In this document: in pieces, positions 27,829 through 37,834 of the stretch
How positions within the stretch are numbered: the stretch's first letter is position 1
Layout of the letters: every line of letters begins with the position of its first letter
From: Neisseria animaloris
GTDB taxonomy: Bacteria > Pseudomonadota > Gammaproteobacteria > Burkholderiales > Neisseriaceae
Length of the DNA: 64,000 nucleotides
Reading direction: 5' to 3'
Assembly: GCF_900637855.1 (NCBI RefSeq)
Contig: NZ_LR134440.1
Location: forward strand, 186,001-250,000
Position numbers and translations under genes: made by a program
The notes under the pieces: model-generated
Told to the model about the DNA's origin: nothing
Database searches by the model: none
Seen by the model: only the letters and a program-made list of their open reading frames with translations

Positions 27829-29304
27829 TCACTTATCCAAGCCTTCCTGCACCATTTGCGCTGCCCGCAATACCGCGCGGGCTTTGTTTTGGGTTTCCTG
27901 CCATTCGGCTTCTTCGTCGGAATCGGCCACGATGCCGCCGCCGCTTTGCACATACAGGGTTTCGCCTTTAATCACGGCGGTGCGGATGGCGATGGCCAAG
28001 TCCATATCGTTGTTGAAGCTCCAGCAGCCGACCGCGCCGCCGTAGATGCAGCGTTTGTTGGGTTCGAGTTCTTCGATGATTTCGAGCGCGCGTACTTTCG
28101 GCGCGCCCGACAGCGTGCCGGCGGGAAAGGTGGCGGCGAGTATCTGCATGTTGTCGATGTTGTTTTTCAGACGGCCTTCTACGTTGGAAACGATGTGCAT
28201 CACGTGCGAATAGCGTTCGATAACCATTTTGTCGGTTACTTTCACTTCGCCGGTTCGGCTGACGCGGCCGACATCGTTGCGGCCCAAATCAATCAGCATC
28301 ACATGCTCGGCGATTTCTTTGGCATCGCCCAGCAAATCTTGTTCGTTGGCCAAATCTTCGGCGGGGGTTTGGCCGCGCAGACGGGTGCCGGCGATGGGGC
28401 GCACGATGATGTTGTCGCGTTCGCGGCGCACGAGGATTTCGGGCGACGAGCCGACAACGTGGAAATCGCCGAAGTCGTAGTAAAACATATACGGCGAGGG
28501 ATTGAGCGTGCGCAGGGCGCGGTAGAGGCTGAGCGGGTTGTCGGTAAACTTCTGCTTCATGCGCTGGCTGGGCACAACCTGCATACAGTCGCCGTCGAGA
28601 ATGTATTCGCGGATTTTGCGTACGTATTCTTTGTAGCGGGCTTCGCCGGTTTCGTGTTCGGGTTCGGTTTTGGGGCTGCCCAGCGAAAGGGGGATGGCGC
28701 AGCTTTGGCGCAGGCGGGTGCGCAGGTCTTCCAAGCGTTCGCGGGCTTGTTCGTAGCCGTTGGCTTGGGCGGGGTCGGCATAAACGATCAGGTGGATTTT
28801 GCCGCTGAGGTTGTCGACAACGGCCAGCTCTTCGGAAAGCATCAGCAGAATATCGGGCGTGCCGATGGTGTCGGGCTTGCCGCTGTTTTGGAAGCGGTGG
28901 GCGAAATGCTCGAAATGGTAGATGGTTTCATAGCCGAAGTAGCCGACCAAGCCGCCGGTAAAGCGGGGCAGGCCGGGGATTTCGGGCGTTTTGAATCGCT
29001 CGTGAAACCGTTCGATGAAATGCAGCGGGTTGCCTTCGTATTGCTCGGTGATTTTACCGTTTTGATAAACGTCCACTTTTTTGCCGGATGCTTTGAGGTA
29101 GGTGCGGCAGGGCAGGCCGATAAAGGAATAGCGTCCGAAGCGTTCGCCGCCGACCACGGATTCGAGCAGGTAGGTGTAGGGTTGGTTGGCCAGCTTGAGA
29201 TAAAGGGAAAGCGGGGTGTCGAGATCGGCCAGCAGCTCTTGAACCAGCGGAATGCGGTTGTAACCTGCGGCGGCTTGGGCTTGATATTCTTGTTTGGTAA
29301 TCAT
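27829..29304 (-). CDS. trpE: Anthranilate synthase component I
   Basis: Chorismate to anthranilate, first step of tryptophan synthesis, with TrpG as glutaminase partner. 491 residues. The tryptophan feedback motif LLES is present ([19 protein letters not shown], about 44-62). Catalytic C-terminal domain includes [30 protein letters not shown] (about 330), [10 protein letters not shown] (about 375), [14 protein letters not shown] (about 415) and [14 protein letters not shown] abuts its stop codon. trpG is not adjacent, and no leader peptide rich in Trp is visible upstream. Confidence 0.96.
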   Translation of the reverse strand: MITKQEYQAQAAAGYNRIPLVQELLADLDTPLSLYLKLANQPYTYLLESVVGGERFGRYSFIGLPCRTYLKASGKKVDVYQNGKITEQYEGNPLHFIERFHERFKTPEIPGLPRFTGGLVGYFGYETIYHFEHFAHRFQNSGKPDTIGTPDILLMLSEELAVVDNLSGKIHLIVYADPAQANGYEQARERLEDLRTRLRQSCAIPLSLGSPKTEPEHETGEARYKEYVRKIREYILDGDCMQVVPSQRMKQKFTDNPLSLYRALRTLNPSPYMFYYDFGDFHVVGSSPEILVRRERDNIIVRPIAGTRLRGQTPAEDLANEQDLLGDAKEIAEHVMLIDLGRNDVGRVSRTGEVKVTDKMVIERYSHVMHIVSNVEGRLKNNIDNMQILAATFPAGTLSGAPKVRALEIIEELEPNKRCIYGGAVGCWSFNNDMDLAIAIRTAVIKGETLYVQSGGGIVADSDEEAEWQETQNKARAVLRAAQMVQEGLDK

Positions 29305-29376
29305 GTTTCAGACGGCCTGAGACGGGTTGGGAAATGCGGGTGAGTATAGCAGTTTCAGGTATATTTGGGGTGTTAA

Positions 29377-29408
29377 AAGGCCGTCTGAACAGGTTTTCAG
29401 ACGGCCTT
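29377..29408 (-). terminator. DUS-pair hairpin after the Spy-like gene
   Basis: AAGGCCGTCTGAA / TTCAGACGGCCTT with a 6-base loop, between the Spy-like stop and trpE. Confidence 0.75.
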
Positions 29409-29436
29409 GCTTGATGAAGATAGCTGAAACGAGATG

Positions 29437-29868
29437 TTATTTTAAACAGGAATTCAGCCACAACAAACGTTGTTGGGGACTGAGCAGCTTATAGAAACGG
29501 TGCTGGATGGCCAATTCGTCTACGGCGAAATCCATGCTGAAGGTATAGCGGTTTTCTACATAGTCGCGGGCGTTTTCGGTATCGAATTTATCTTCGGATA
29601 AAATTTTGATAATGTTGCGGCGGCGGTTTTTATTAATGCGGTCGGCTTTGCGGGCGGCTTTATCGCGCGCTTTTTTATATTCTTTTCTGAGGTTGCGCAA
29701 TTCGTTGTTTTGAGAATCGGAAAGGCCGAGCGGACGTACGTCGCAGTTGGGGTGGAAGTCGTCGAGTTGTGAAGTGAGTTGCATAGCTTGTGCTTGGCTT
29801 GTACACAGAATAAAAAGGCCGATGGTAACGGATTGCGTAACTCGGCCCAGTTTGAAAGCGATAAGCAT
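29437..29868 (-). CDS. Spy/CpxP-like periplasmic protein
   Basis: Start chosen at MLIAFKLGRVTQSV (29868), after nine unlikely residues; the signal peptide runs to about residue 28 (LCTSQAQAMQ). The mature part is helical and very basic (KEYKKARDKAARKADRINKNRRR) with LGLSDSQNNELRNL near its start and LLSPQQRLLWLNSCLK at the end: two LTxxQ-like motifs, as in Spy/CpxP chaperones or stress sensors. One Cys lies near each end (NCDV, NSC), which could form a disulfide. Divergent from rpe. The family assignment is by motif only. Confidence 0.65.
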   Translation of the reverse strand: MLIAFKLGRVTQSVTIGLFILCTSQAQAMQLTSQLDDFHPNCDVRPLGLSDSQNNELRNLRKEYKKARDKAARKADRINKNRRRNIIKILSEDKFDTENARDYVENRYTFSMDFAVDELAIQHRFYKLLSPQQRLLWLNSCLK

Positions 29869-30069
29869 TTTATTGTTTTCCCAATTTTGTAACACCGCAA
29901 AATATAGCGGATATGTGTGTGAAACGCGGTATAATCGTAGTTAACTTTCGTTAATGACAATGAAATTTTTTGAAAATTTTTGAATATCAGCAGTTGATTA
30001 TATTCGGTTTTGTGGGAATATGTTGATAACAGCCATTTGAAAAAAGATTACTAAGGAGAGTAATTAATC

Positions 30070-30753
30070 GTGCAAAAGTACCGTATTGCCCCCAGCATCT
30101 TGTCTGCTGATTTTGCTTGTTTGGGTAAAGAAGTATCGGCTGTTATCGAAGCCGGTGCCGATTTGATCCATTTTGATGTGATGGATAACCATTATGTGCC
30201 CAATCTTACTTTCGGGCCGATGGTGTGTGCCGCATTGAAACCTTATGCTACGGTGCCTGTGGATGTGCATTTGATGGTGGAGCCTGTGGATGATTTGATC
30301 CGTTCGTTTTCTCAGGCAGGTGCGGATATCATTACTTTTCATCCCGAAGCCAGCCGTCATGTCGACCGTAGCTTGGGTTTGATTAAGGAAGCGGGTTGTC
30401 AGGCCGGCTTGGTATTGAATCCTGCCACACCGGTTTATGTATTGGAAAATGTGCTGGACAAACTGGATATGGTGTTGCTGATGTCGGTAAACCCGGGGTT
30501 CGGCGGGCAGAGTTTTATTCCGCAAACTTTAGTGAAAATCCGCCAAGTGCGCGATTTGCTCGATATGTACGAAAGTGAGAGCGGCCGTAGAATCGCCTTA
30601 GAAGTGGATGGCGGCATCAAAACCGACAATATTGCTCAAGTAGCGGCGGCGGGTGCGGATACGTTTGTGGCCGGCTCGGCGATTTTCGGGAAACCTGACT
30701 ACAAAGCCGTTATCGACGAGATGCGTGCGGAATTGGCTAAAGCGGCGGTATAG
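30070..30753 (+). CDS. rpe: Ribulose-phosphate 3-epimerase
   Basis: Interconverts ribulose 5-phosphate and xylulose 5-phosphate in the pentose phosphate pathway. 227 residues in a TIM barrel: [11 protein letters not shown] (about 6-16), [18 protein letters not shown] (metal-binding His/Asp about 33-36), VDVHLMVEP (about 65), [11 protein letters not shown] (about 140) and EVDGGIK (about 175). Starts with GTG, with AAGGAG 11 bp upstream. Monocistronic. Confidence 0.97.
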   Translation: MQKYRIAPSILSADFACLGKEVSAVIEAGADLIHFDVMDNHYVPNLTFGPMVCAALKPYATVPVDVHLMVEPVDDLIRSFSQAGADIITFHPEASRHVDRSLGLIKEAGCQAGLVLNPATPVYVLENVLDKLDMVLLMSVNPGFGGQSFIPQTLVKIRQVRDLLDMYESESGRRIALEVDGGIKTDNIAQVAAAGADTFVAGSAIFGKPDYKAVIDEMRAELAKAAV

Positions 30754-30772
30754 TAACCAGGAAATTTATCAA

Positions 30773-30803
30773 GAGGCCGTCTGAAAGCATTTCAGACGGC
30801 CTC
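30773..30803. terminator. rpe terminator (DUS pair)
   Basis: GAGGCCGTCTGAAA / TTTCAGACGGCCTC, three-base loop, T-rich tail, between rpe and a convergent gene. Confidence 0.85.
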
Positions 30804-30873
30804 TTTCTATTTTTGGAAGTCTATACGGAACAGCGGGGGCGGACTGGTGTTGCGGAATATTAAAATCGGGGGG

Positions 30874-31593
30874 TTATAAATACACAATCTCGCCGCTGCG
30901 CCCTTTGCTTTCTTCACTGCTCCACCAAACAAATTCGGGCATGATGTCTTCGTAGTTTTTGCGTTCGGCGCGGGCTTCGCCGGGGTGGGTTTTCATGCGT
31001 TGGGGCGAGTTGACGGCACCGGGCACGAGCACGTTGGCGCGCAGGTTGGGGAAGCGTTCCCATTCGTCGGCGGCAACTTTGCACAAATAGTTGAGTGCGG
31101 CCTTGGATGCGCCGAAACCGCCCCAGTAGGCGCGCGGGTTTTCTCCGTGGCTTTCGCCGACGAAAATCACCGAAGCGTCGGGCGACTCTTTGAGCAGGGG
31201 CAGGAAGGCGCGGGTTAAGCCCATGGGTGCGACGGTGTTGATCCGGTATTGGTTGACCCACTCGGCTACGGTTTGGAAATCGAGCGGGGAGAGGGCGTAG
31301 AAGTAGCTGGCGCAATGCACGATACCGTCGAGCTTGTTGCCGGTGGCTTCGGCGATGGTGGCGGCGAAGCGGTCGAACTCGGCTTCTTCGGCGGTTAAAA
31401 GGTCGAAGCAGATGGCGAAGGGTTCGGGGCCGCCCGATGCTGCGATTTCGTCATACACTTTTTCGAGTTTTTTCTGGTGTCTGGCAACCAGCACCACGGT
31501 GGCACCTGCGGCGGCGTAGGCTTTGGCGACTTGTTCGCCGATACCTTGCGATGCGCCGGTAATCAGGATGGTTTTGTTTTGAAGCTGGCTCAT
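30874..31593 (-). CDS. YciK-like short-chain dehydrogenase/reductase
   Basis: 239-residue SDR of the E. coli YciK type. The NAD(P) loop TGASQGIGE (13-21) is intact and the Ser of the catalytic set fits S148. The catalytic Tyr of YxxxK reads Phe: YWGGFGASKAAL gives F160-x-x-x-K164 where YciK has GAYAASK. Tyr156 lies four residues earlier. NNAG is replaced by HCAS. Either the protein is a non-catalytic paralogue or it uses another acid. Substrate unknown. Downstream of hpnE in the same direction, gap about 105 bp. Confidence 0.82.
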   Translation of the reverse strand: MSQLQNKTILITGASQGIGEQVAKAYAAAGATVVLVARHQKKLEKVYDEIAASGGPEPFAICFDLLTAEEAEFDRFAATIAEATGNKLDGIVHCASYFYALSPLDFQTVAEWVNQYRINTVAPMGLTRAFLPLLKESPDASVIFVGESHGENPRAYWGGFGASKAALNYLCKVAADEWERFPNLRANVLVPGAVNSPQRMKTHPGEARAERKNYEDIMPEFVWWSSEESKGRSGEIVYL

Positions 31594-31698
31594 GGGTTTT
31601 TCCTTTAAGGTTTTAATCGGTATCGACGGCAGGCCGTCTGAAAAAATGTTGCGGTGTCGAGGGTTGTGGCGAACTGCGGTAAGGCCGGTCGATTAACG

Positions 31699-33030
31699 CT
31701 AAAGTTTCGGCTTGTGCGGGTTGTATTCGCTCAAACACAGTTCTGCGGCGGTTGCGCCGGATTGTACGGCGGCTTCCAGCGTGGCGGGGTAGCGCGGATG
31801 TAGGTAGTCGCCGGCAGGGTAGATGCGGCGGTGGTGCAGCCATGCCAAATCGGCGAGAGCGGGGCTGCTGCCAGATACGGCGGTGGCGCGTTTTTCGGTA
31901 ATCACTTGCGCGGCAAGCGGTTCGCCCAGATAAGGGCAAAGCGTTTTTAAATCGGCATCTACGCGCGCAATCCATTCTTCGTTTTTCAGACGGCCTATGT
32001 GGTCGGACACGCTGATCACGGCAGCAGTTTCATTGGCGGGCAAGCCCAGTGCGGAGCGGTGGACGAACCATTGTGCGGTTCCTTCGGCCAAGCCGGTAAG
32101 CGGCGCGGGCAGATGCACGGTTTCGGCGTAGCGCAGATAAACGGTGGTGATGGCATGGTAGGTGATGCCTTCAAAGGCCGTCTGAATATCGGCGGGGGTT
32201 TCAGACGGCATCAGCGCGGCGGCATGATAGGGGGCGACGGCAAGAATGGCGGCATCAAACGTTTCGCCGTTCACGCACACGCGACCGTCGGGCAGGTTGG
32301 AAAGCTGCGACACGCGCGTTTCCATACGGATGTCCGCCCGATGTTTGGCCAAAAATCTCAACGCGGGTTCGGCGATGATGCTGCCTAAATCTTGCTTGGG
32401 CAAAAGATAATCGCTGCCGGTTTTATCCGCCCACACACCATCTTGCAAAACATTACACAGTGTTTGCAGACTCGCGGATTCGAGCGGCGTGTTCAATGCG
32501 CCCCATATCAGCGGCTGCCAGAATTGCGCGACGGCTTTGCGTTGGACATTGCGGCTGCGCAGCCATTCGGCCACAGTGATGTCGGGTAGCGGTAGCGGCG
32601 AGCGGTGTCGCTGTTGCAGCGCGTGCATATCGTTGAGCAGCTTGATTTTTTCTCCGAAACCGATATTCTTGGCTTTAAGTAATCCCACAATGATATGCAG
32701 CGGCGAAGGCAAAGAGGCCGTCTGAAATTGGAGGCCGTCTGAAATATGCCATTGCAGCGGCATGCGCAGAAAGGCTTGGTGTTCGTCCGCACCGATCTGT
32801 TTCATCAGCGCAAGCACGCCGTGATAAGCACCGAGCAGGATGTGCTGGCCGTTGTCGAGAAAGCTGAAGCCGCTGTTGTCGGCATTCAGGGTGCGCGCAC
32901 GACCGCCGGCGTTGCGGCCTGCTTCAAACAGCGTCAGGCCGGCGTGCGGGGCAAGCTGTACGGCGGCGGACAAGCCTGCCCAGCCTGCGCCGATAACAGC
33001 GATTTTGGGGCGTGGGTTTTGCGGTTTCAT
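31699..33030 (-). CDS. hpnE: Hydroxysqualene dehydroxylase
   Basis: FAD-dependent amine-oxidase-fold enzyme that reduces hydroxysqualene to squalene in the HpnC-HpnD-HpnE route. 443 residues: dinucleotide loop AVIGAGWAGLSAA (about 11-23), GGRARTLN, and the C-terminal AGDYLHPRYPATLEAAVQSG (about 410-430), the FAD-binding end of the family. Its ATG overlaps the hpnD stop (ATGA), so the two are translationally coupled. Confidence 0.88.
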   Translation of the reverse strand: MKPQNPRPKIAVIGAGWAGLSAAVQLAPHAGLTLFEAGRNAGGRARTLNADNSGFSFLDNGQHILLGAYHGVLALMKQIGADEHQAFLRMPLQWHISDGLQFQTASLPSPLHIIVGLLKAKNIGFGEKIKLLNDMHALQQRHRSPLPLPDITVAEWLRSRNVQRKAVAQFWQPLIWGALNTPLESASLQTLCNVLQDGVWADKTGSDYLLPKQDLGSIIAEPALRFLAKHRADIRMETRVSQLSNLPDGRVCVNGETFDAAILAVAPYHAAALMPSETPADIQTAFEGITYHAITTVYLRYAETVHLPAPLTGLAEGTAQWFVHRSALGLPANETAAVISVSDHIGRLKNEEWIARVDADLKTLCPYLGEPLAAQVITEKRATAVSGSSPALADLAWLHHRRIYPAGDYLHPRYPATLEAAVQSGATAAELCLSEYNPHKPKL

Positions 33031-33875
33031 GGGTTAAATCCGAACAGCCATGTTTTCAGGGCGATGCGTTTTTTGCGCGGCGAAGGAATGGCGATTTTGT
33101 ATTTCAATACGTTTTCGGCACCGTCGGCAGCGATTTCGTTCAATAAGGCATAGTAAATGCTGCCCATCACCAAACCGGCTTTTTGGGCTTTTTTGTCTTC
33201 AGACGGCAGCAGCCTCACGGCTTCGCGGTAGGTATCGCGGGCGCGGTTGACTTGGAAATCCATCAGCGCGGCGAATTCGGGCGTGGGCGTGCGCTGCATC
33301 AGCACTTGCGCAGGCACGTTGAAACGCTGCAATTCTTCTGTGGGCAGGTAAATGCGCCCGTTGCGTGCGTCTTCGCCGACATCGCGGATGATGTTGGTAA
33401 GTTGTAAAGCCAATCCGAGCGTTTCGGCGTATTGCAGCGTTTCAGGTCGTCTGAAACCGAGAATGCGGGCAATTAGCCGCCCGACCACGCCCGCCACACG
33501 GTAGCAGTAAAGTTTCAGGTCTTCAAAACGCCCGTAGCGGGCCTGCTCCAAATCCATCTGCATGCCGTTGATGATGTCTTCCAACTCTTCCTGCGGCAGG
33601 CCGAAATCGGCGGTAACGGTTTTCAAGGCACGGCAAACCGGGTGTTCCGGCGTTTCGCTGCCGAACACTTTGGCCAGCTCGATCCGCCACCAGTTGAGCG
33701 TGGTTTGTGCAACGTGCCGGTCGGAACAGTCGTCCACCACATCGTCCAGCTCGCGGCAGAAGGCATACAGCACGGTCATGGCATCGCGTTTCGGTTGCGG
33801 CAGAAAACGAAAACCCGCCAGAAAGCTGGATTTGCTTTCGGCGGCTTTGTGACGGCAGTATTCGAGCGGCAGCAC
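33027..33875 (-). CDS. hpnD: Presqualene diphosphate synthase
   Basis: Head-to-head condensation of two farnesyl diphosphates. Start chosen at GTG 33875 ([14 protein letters not shown]), which has AGGAA about 7 bp upstream; the open frame runs 42 codons further back through an uptake sequence and is not credible there. About 282 residues. Both Asp-rich motifs of the squalene/phytoene synthase family are seen: ELDDVVDDC (about 48-56) and [18 protein letters not shown] (about 168-185). HpnC, which makes the alcohol from the diphosphate, is not next to it. Confidence 0.9.
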   Translation of the reverse strand: MLPLEYCRHKAAESKSSFLAGFRFLPQPKRDAMTVLYAFCRELDDVVDDCSDRHVAQTTLNWWRIELAKVFGSETPEHPVCRALKTVTADFGLPQEELEDIINGMQMDLEQARYGRFEDLKLYCYRVAGVVGRLIARILGFRRPETLQYAETLGLALQLTNIIRDVGEDARNGRIYLPTEELQRFNVPAQVLMQRTPTPEFAALMDFQVNRARDTYREAVRLLPSEDKKAQKAGLVMGSIYYALLNEIAADGAENVLKYKIAIPSPRKKRIALKTWLFGFNP

Positions 33876-33940
33876 GGCGGTTCCTGAATGGTTTTTATCG
33901 GATACGGATTGTAGCGGGAAACAGGGGGGATAACAATTCG

Positions 33941-33974
33941 AGGCCGTCTGAAAACAGCTGCTTTCAGACGGCCT
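33941..33974. terminator. DUS pair between hpnD and hscA
   Basis: AGGCCGTCTGAAA and inverted copy around CAGCTGC. It lies between two divergent starts, so it is not ending either gene; probably an uptake site only. Confidence 0.5.
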
Positions 33975-34066
33975 CCGCCTATTCCCGACAAAACTACTCA
34001 ACTACCTCTTCCAAATCTGCTAAAATAATTGGCGACAAAAATAACACTTCAAAAGGCACACAAAAC

Positions 34067-35929
34067 ATGGCACTTCTGCAAATCGCCGAACCCGGCATGT
34101 CCGCCGCACCGCACCAACACCGCCTAGCCGTCGGTATCGACTTAGGCACCACCAACAGCCTTGTCGCCTCCGTTAAAAGCGGCAGTGCCGTTTGCCTGCC
34201 CGACGAACAAGGGCGGGTAACGCTGCCCTCCGTAGTGCGCTATTGCGAAGATTCCCGCTCCGAAGTCGGCTACGACGCACTCAAAGCCCAAAAAATCGAC
34301 CCGGTCAACACCATAAGTTCGGCCAAACGCCTCATCGGCCGCACGCTGGAAGATTTAAAACAAGACCCACATTATTTGCCCTACCGCTTCGGCAGCAACG
34401 AACGCATTATCGAGCTGCACACCCGCGCGGGCGACAAAACGCCTATCGACGTATCGGCCGACATTCTCCGCGCCTTGAAGCAGCGTGCCGAAGAAAACCT
34501 CGGCGGCGAACTCGTAGGTGCCGTGATTACCGTGCCCGCCTATTTCGACGATGCCCAACGCCAAGCCACCAAAGATGCCGCACGGCTGGCCGGATTAAAC
34601 GTTTTGCGCCTGCTCAACGAACCGACCGCCGCCGCCATTGCCTACGGCTTGGACAATGCATCGGAAGGCACGTTTGTGGTGTACGACCTCGGCGGCGGCA
34701 CGTTCGACGTATCCGTATTGCAGCTCACCAAAGGGCTGTTTGAAGTGAAAGCCACCAACGGCAACAGCGCACTCGGCGGCGACGACTTCGACCACCGCCT
34801 GTTCTGCTGGTTGCTCGAACAAAACGGTTTGTCCCAACTCAACGAGCAAGACAGCCAACTGCTGCTCAGCCTCGCCCGTGCCGCCAAAGAAACCTTGACT
34901 ACCGACACCAGCGCCACCGTGCGCACGGTGCTTTCAGACGGCCGCCAAGTCGATACCACCGTTACCCGCCAAGCATTCCACAACCTCACCCAGCATCTGG
35001 TTGCCAAAACCATCGAGCCGGTAAAACAGGCTTTGAAAGATGCCGGCGTGGGCAAAGCCGACGTGAAAGGCGTGATTATGGTGGGTGGCTCCACCCGCAT
35101 GCTGCACGTTCAGCAAGCCGTGGCTACCTTTTTCGGCCAAACGCCGCTCAACAACCTAAACCCCGACCAAGTGGTCGCACTCGGCGCGGCGATGCAGGCC
35201 AATGTGCTGGCAGGCAATAAAAACGAAGACGAATGGCTGCTGCTCGACGTTACCCCGTTGTCGCTCGGCCTCGAAACCTACGGCGGTCTGGCCGAAAAAA
35301 TCATCCCGCGTAACAGCACCTTGCCCACCGCCCGCGCCCAAGAGTTCACCACCTTTAAAGACGGCCAAACCGCGATGACCATCCATGTGGTGCAGGGCGA
35401 ACGCGAACTCGTGTCCGACTGCCGCAGCCTCGCCAAATTCACCTTGCGCGGTATTCCGCCGATGGTGGCCGGCGCCGCCCGCATCCGCGTTACCTTCCAA
35501 GTGGACGCAGACGGCCTGCTTTCCGTGTCTGCCCGCGAACAATCCACCGGCGTGCAGGCGCAAATCGAAGTGAAACCTTCCTACGGCCTCGACGACGAAA
35601 CCATCACGCAAATGCTGAAAGACAGCATGTCCAACGCCTCCGACGACATGGCCGCCCGCGCCCACGCCGAAGCCGTTGTAGAAGCCGAAGGCCTGATTGC
35701 AGCCGTAGCAGCCGCATTGGAAATGGACGGCGATTTATTAAGCGAAACCGAACTTGCCGCCATCCGTGACAGCATCACCGTTTTGCAGAATCTCGTTTAT
35801 ACAGGCAATGCCGACGAAATCCGCAACGCTGTATCTGCGTTAGGACATGCTACCGATGATTTTGCCGCCAAACGTATGGATAGGAATATCAAGCGGGCTT
35901 TGACGGGGCAGAGGGTAGAAGAGATTTAA
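34067..35929 (+). CDS. hscA: Fe-S cluster assembly chaperone HscA
   Basis: Hsp70-class ATPase that with HscB releases the cluster from IscU. Start at [32 protein letters not shown] (ATG 34067); the frame is open further upstream through a DUS but without a start site. 620 residues, the HscA length. ATPase motifs: GIDLGTTNS (about 24-32), [13 protein letters not shown] (about 205), VGGSTR (about 343). The substrate domain follows from about 390 ([14 protein letters not shown]). Head of hscA-fdx-iscX. Confidence 0.95.
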   Translation: MALLQIAEPGMSAAPHQHRLAVGIDLGTTNSLVASVKSGSAVCLPDEQGRVTLPSVVRYCEDSRSEVGYDALKAQKIDPVNTISSAKRLIGRTLEDLKQDPHYLPYRFGSNERIIELHTRAGDKTPIDVSADILRALKQRAEENLGGELVGAVITVPAYFDDAQRQATKDAARLAGLNVLRLLNEPTAAAIAYGLDNASEGTFVVYDLGGGTFDVSVLQLTKGLFEVKATNGNSALGGDDFDHRLFCWLLEQNGLSQLNEQDSQLLLSLARAAKETLTTDTSATVRTVLSDGRQVDTTVTRQAFHNLTQHLVAKTIEPVKQALKDAGVGKADVKGVIMVGGSTRMLHVQQAVATFFGQTPLNNLNPDQVVALGAAMQANVLAGNKNEDEWLLLDVTPLSLGLETYGGLAEKIIPRNSTLPTARAQEFTTFKDGQTAMTIHVVQGERELVSDCRSLAKFTLRGIPPMVAGAARIRVTFQVDADGLLSVSAREQSTGVQAQIEVKPSYGLDDETITQMLKDSMSNASDDMAARAHAEAVVEAEGLIAAVAAALEMDGDLLSETELAAIRDSITVLQNLVYTGNADEIRNAVSALGHATDDFAAKRMDRNIKRALTGQRVEEI

Positions 35930-35936
35930 GCACCGG

Positions 35937-35977
35937 TTTTCGGACGGCCTTTAAAAGATTAAGAGGCCGTCTGAAAA
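35937..35977 (+). terminator. hscA terminator (imperfect DUS pair)
   Basis: TTTTCGGACGGCCT and AGGCCGTCTGAAAA pair with one mismatch around a 13-base AT loop. A run of six A follows, not T, so termination may be weak and allow fdx read-through. Confidence 0.55.
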
Positions 35978-36031
35978 AATAGGGTGGGGTATAAGCCCAC
36001 TATCATTTAACAGTATAAGTATTTGAAAAAT

Positions 36032-36059
36032 TTGATTTTAGGCCATAGATATCTATACA
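36032..36059 (+). promoter_or_regulatory. fdx: Possible fdx promoter
   Basis: TTGATT, 16-bp spacer, TATACA, about 100 bp before the fdx ATG in the 227-bp gap after hscA. Plausible but not consensus. Confidence 0.4.
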
Positions 36060-36156
36060 ATTGAATCAGTTTGAATTGTTCCAAATCTTTGATGGGGGCG
36101 GCTCAAAAAGTGTAAATAATCAGTGGCTCAAGACCACCATACATAACAGGAATAAC

Positions 36157-36498
36157 ATGCCGAAAGTAACCATACTTCCACACACCGAACTATGTCCCGA
36201 AGGTAAAGTCATTGAAAACGCGCCTGAAGGTCAAACCATTTGCGATTTACTGCTCGACCACGATATCGAAATCGACCACGCCTGCGAAAAATCCTGCGCC
36301 TGCACCACTTGCCACGTGATTGTGCGGCAGGGTTTCGACAGCTTGGAAGAGCCGTCTGAAATCGAAGAAGACCTGCTTGATCAGGCATGGGGTTTGGAAG
36401 CCGAATCGCGTTTGAGCTGCCAAGCCAAAGTAGCCGATGAAGATTTGGTGGTGGAAATCCCCAAATACACCATCAACCACGCGCGCGAGCATCATTAA
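36157..36498 (+). CDS. fdx: ISC-type [2Fe-2S] ferredoxin
   Basis: Electron donor for Fe-S cluster building and release. 113 residues from ATG 36157 (AGGAAT 6 bp upstream). Cluster motif CEKSCACTTCHV (Cys about 43, 47/49, 52) and the distal Cys in LSCQAKV (about 89), as in adrenodoxin-like ISC ferredoxins. The acidic region EEPSEIEEDLLDQAWGLE binds partners. Second gene of hscA-fdx-iscX. Confidence 0.95.
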   Translation: MPKVTILPHTELCPEGKVIENAPEGQTICDLLLDHDIEIDHACEKSCACTTCHVIVRQGFDSLEEPSEIEEDLLDQAWGLEAESRLSCQAKVADEDLVVEIPKYTINHAREHH

Positions 36499-36505
36499 AA
36501 CAGAA

Positions 36506-36536
36506 AGGCCGTCTGAATGGTTTTTTCAGACGGCCT
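36506..36536 (+). terminator. DUS-pair hairpin after fdx
   Basis: AGGCCGTCTGAA / TTCAGACGGCCT with a 7-base T-rich loop, 8 bp after the fdx stop and 23 bp before iscX. Confidence 0.65.
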
Positions 36537-36558
36537 CGACACAGCAAAGGAACACACC

Positions 36559-36753
36559 ATGAAATGGACAGACACCCAACGCATCGCCGAAGAACTTTAC
36601 GACACCCACGGAGACATCGATCCCAAGACCATCCGTTTTACCCAGCTGCGGGAATTGATCCTTGCCCTTCCTGATTTTGATGACAATCCTGCCCACTGCG
36701 GCGAGCGCATTCTCGAAGCCGTACAGCAGGCTTGGATTGACGAGGCGGAATAA
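36559..36753 (+). CDS. iscX: IscX (frataxin-like Fe-S assembly regulator)
   Basis: 64-residue acidic protein that binds IscS and iron and tunes cluster assembly. Sequence MKWTDTQRIAEELYDTHGDIDPKTIRFTQL...LPDFDDNPAHCGERILEAVQQAWIDEAE has the DxDP and the acidic C-terminal end of the family. AAAGGA ribosome site before the ATG. Last gene of hscA-fdx-iscX, although a DUS hairpin separates it from fdx. Confidence 0.94.
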   Translation: MKWTDTQRIAEELYDTHGDIDPKTIRFTQLRELILALPDFDDNPAHCGERILEAVQQAWIDEAE

Positions 36754-36788
36754 ATAACTTCTGAGTAATATAAGTTTTTATATTGGAA

Positions 36789-36817
36789 AGGCCGTCTGAA
36801 ATATTTTCAGACGGCCT
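36789..36817. terminator. DUS-pair hairpin, iscX / cydB
   Basis: AGGCCGTCTGAAA / TTTCAGACGGCCT with a 3-base loop between convergent genes. Confidence 0.8.
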
Positions 36818-36838
36818 CAAGTTTTCAAAGCAGGATAA

Positions 36839-37834
36839 TCAACCGTAAGTCAGATGAGTGGCTTTGCCTCTAAACGCCCAATAAGCAAAGATGCTGTATG
36901 CCGTAATACAGGGCACGGTAATGCATACACCGATAAGGGTAATCACCAACGTAGGCGTGCTGGCGGCGGCTTCCCACACGGTAAGCTGGCCGATAACGGC
37001 ATAGGGATAGAGGCTGATGCCCAAACCGATGGCGCACAAGATCAGGGCGGAAATGATGAGGGCGAACGGCTGCCAAATGCGGTGCTGCAAAATACGTTCG
37101 CTTTGCAGCAACAGTTTGGCACGCAACAGGCAGAACGCACTCAGAAGCGGCACGGGCGCGAGCCAAAGCATGTTGGGTAGGGTGAACCACCGCTCAAAAA
37201 TGCTGTGGCGGATATACGGCGTGGCTAGCGAAATCAGCAGCAGACAGCCCACCACCGGCCACCATGCCTGATTGGCCCAACGGCGGGCTTTATGCTGCAA
37301 TTCCCCTTCGGTTTTCGCCACCAGCCAGCAGGCAGCGAGCAGCACGTATACGGCGGGTACGGTTGCCATGATGCCCAGTGAAAACAGGTAGTCGGAAACA
37401 TTGTTGCCGAAGGCGGTAATGTAACGGCCCAGCATCCAGCCCTGCGTGAGCGCCATTCCCGCCGAACCGAGCATAAAAGCGATGTTCCACAATTCTTTAT
37501 GGTTGTCGTCGGCCTTCACGCGGAAATCGAATGCGGCACCACGCACAATCAGGGCAAACAGCATGAAGGTGGCGGGCAGGTAGAGATTGCCAAGTACGAT
37601 GGTGTTTGCTTTCGGAAAGGCGATAAACAGCACGCCCGCGCCGAGTACCAGCCAAGTTTCGTTGGCATCCCAAAACGGGCCGATAGAGCCGACCATGATG
37701 TTTTGCTCGTCGGCTTTTGCACGCGGCATCAGCATGCCTACGCCCAGATCGAAACCGTCGAGCACCACATAAACGGTCATCACGAATCCGAGCAGTCCTA
37801 AAAAGATTAAGGGCAGCCAGTAGTTCCAATCCAT
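36839..37834 (-). CDS. cydB: Cytochrome bd-type quinol oxidase subunit II
   Basis: Membrane partner of CydA. 331 residues with about eight helices, starting MDWNYWLPLIFLGLLGFVMTVYVVLDGFDLGVGML, the strongly conserved CydB start. GPFWDANETWLVLGAGVLF (about 52-70) is a further signature. Its start codon overlaps the cydA stop by one base (TAATG), so translation is coupled. No CydX-like small frame was seen after it. Confidence 0.94.
   Translation of the reverse strand: MDWNYWLPLIFLGLLGFVMTVYVVLDGFDLGVGMLMPRAKADEQNIMVGSIGPFWDANETWLVLGAGVLFIAFPKANTIVLGNLYLPATFMLFALIVRGAAFDFRVKADDNHKELWNIAFMLGSAGMALTQGWMLGRYITAFGNNVSDYLFSLGIMATVPAVYVLLAACWLVAKTEGELQHKARRWANQAWWPVVGCLLLISLATPYIRHSIFERWFTLPNMLWLAPVPLLSAFCLLRAKLLLQSERILQHRIWQPFALIISALILCAIGLGISLYPYAVIGQLTVWEAAASTPTLVITLIGVCITVPCITAYSIFAYWAFRGKATHLTYG

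Noticed and set aside
27856..29343. 495-codon open frame on the plus strand opposite trpE
   Set aside because: Exact antisense shadow of a clear trpE with low-complexity Ala/Gly/Val composition and no ribosome site.
33941..33974. DUS pair as the terminator of hpnD or hscA
   Set aside because: Both genes start, rather than end, at this gap, so termination of either is excluded; kept only as an uptake-type hairpin.
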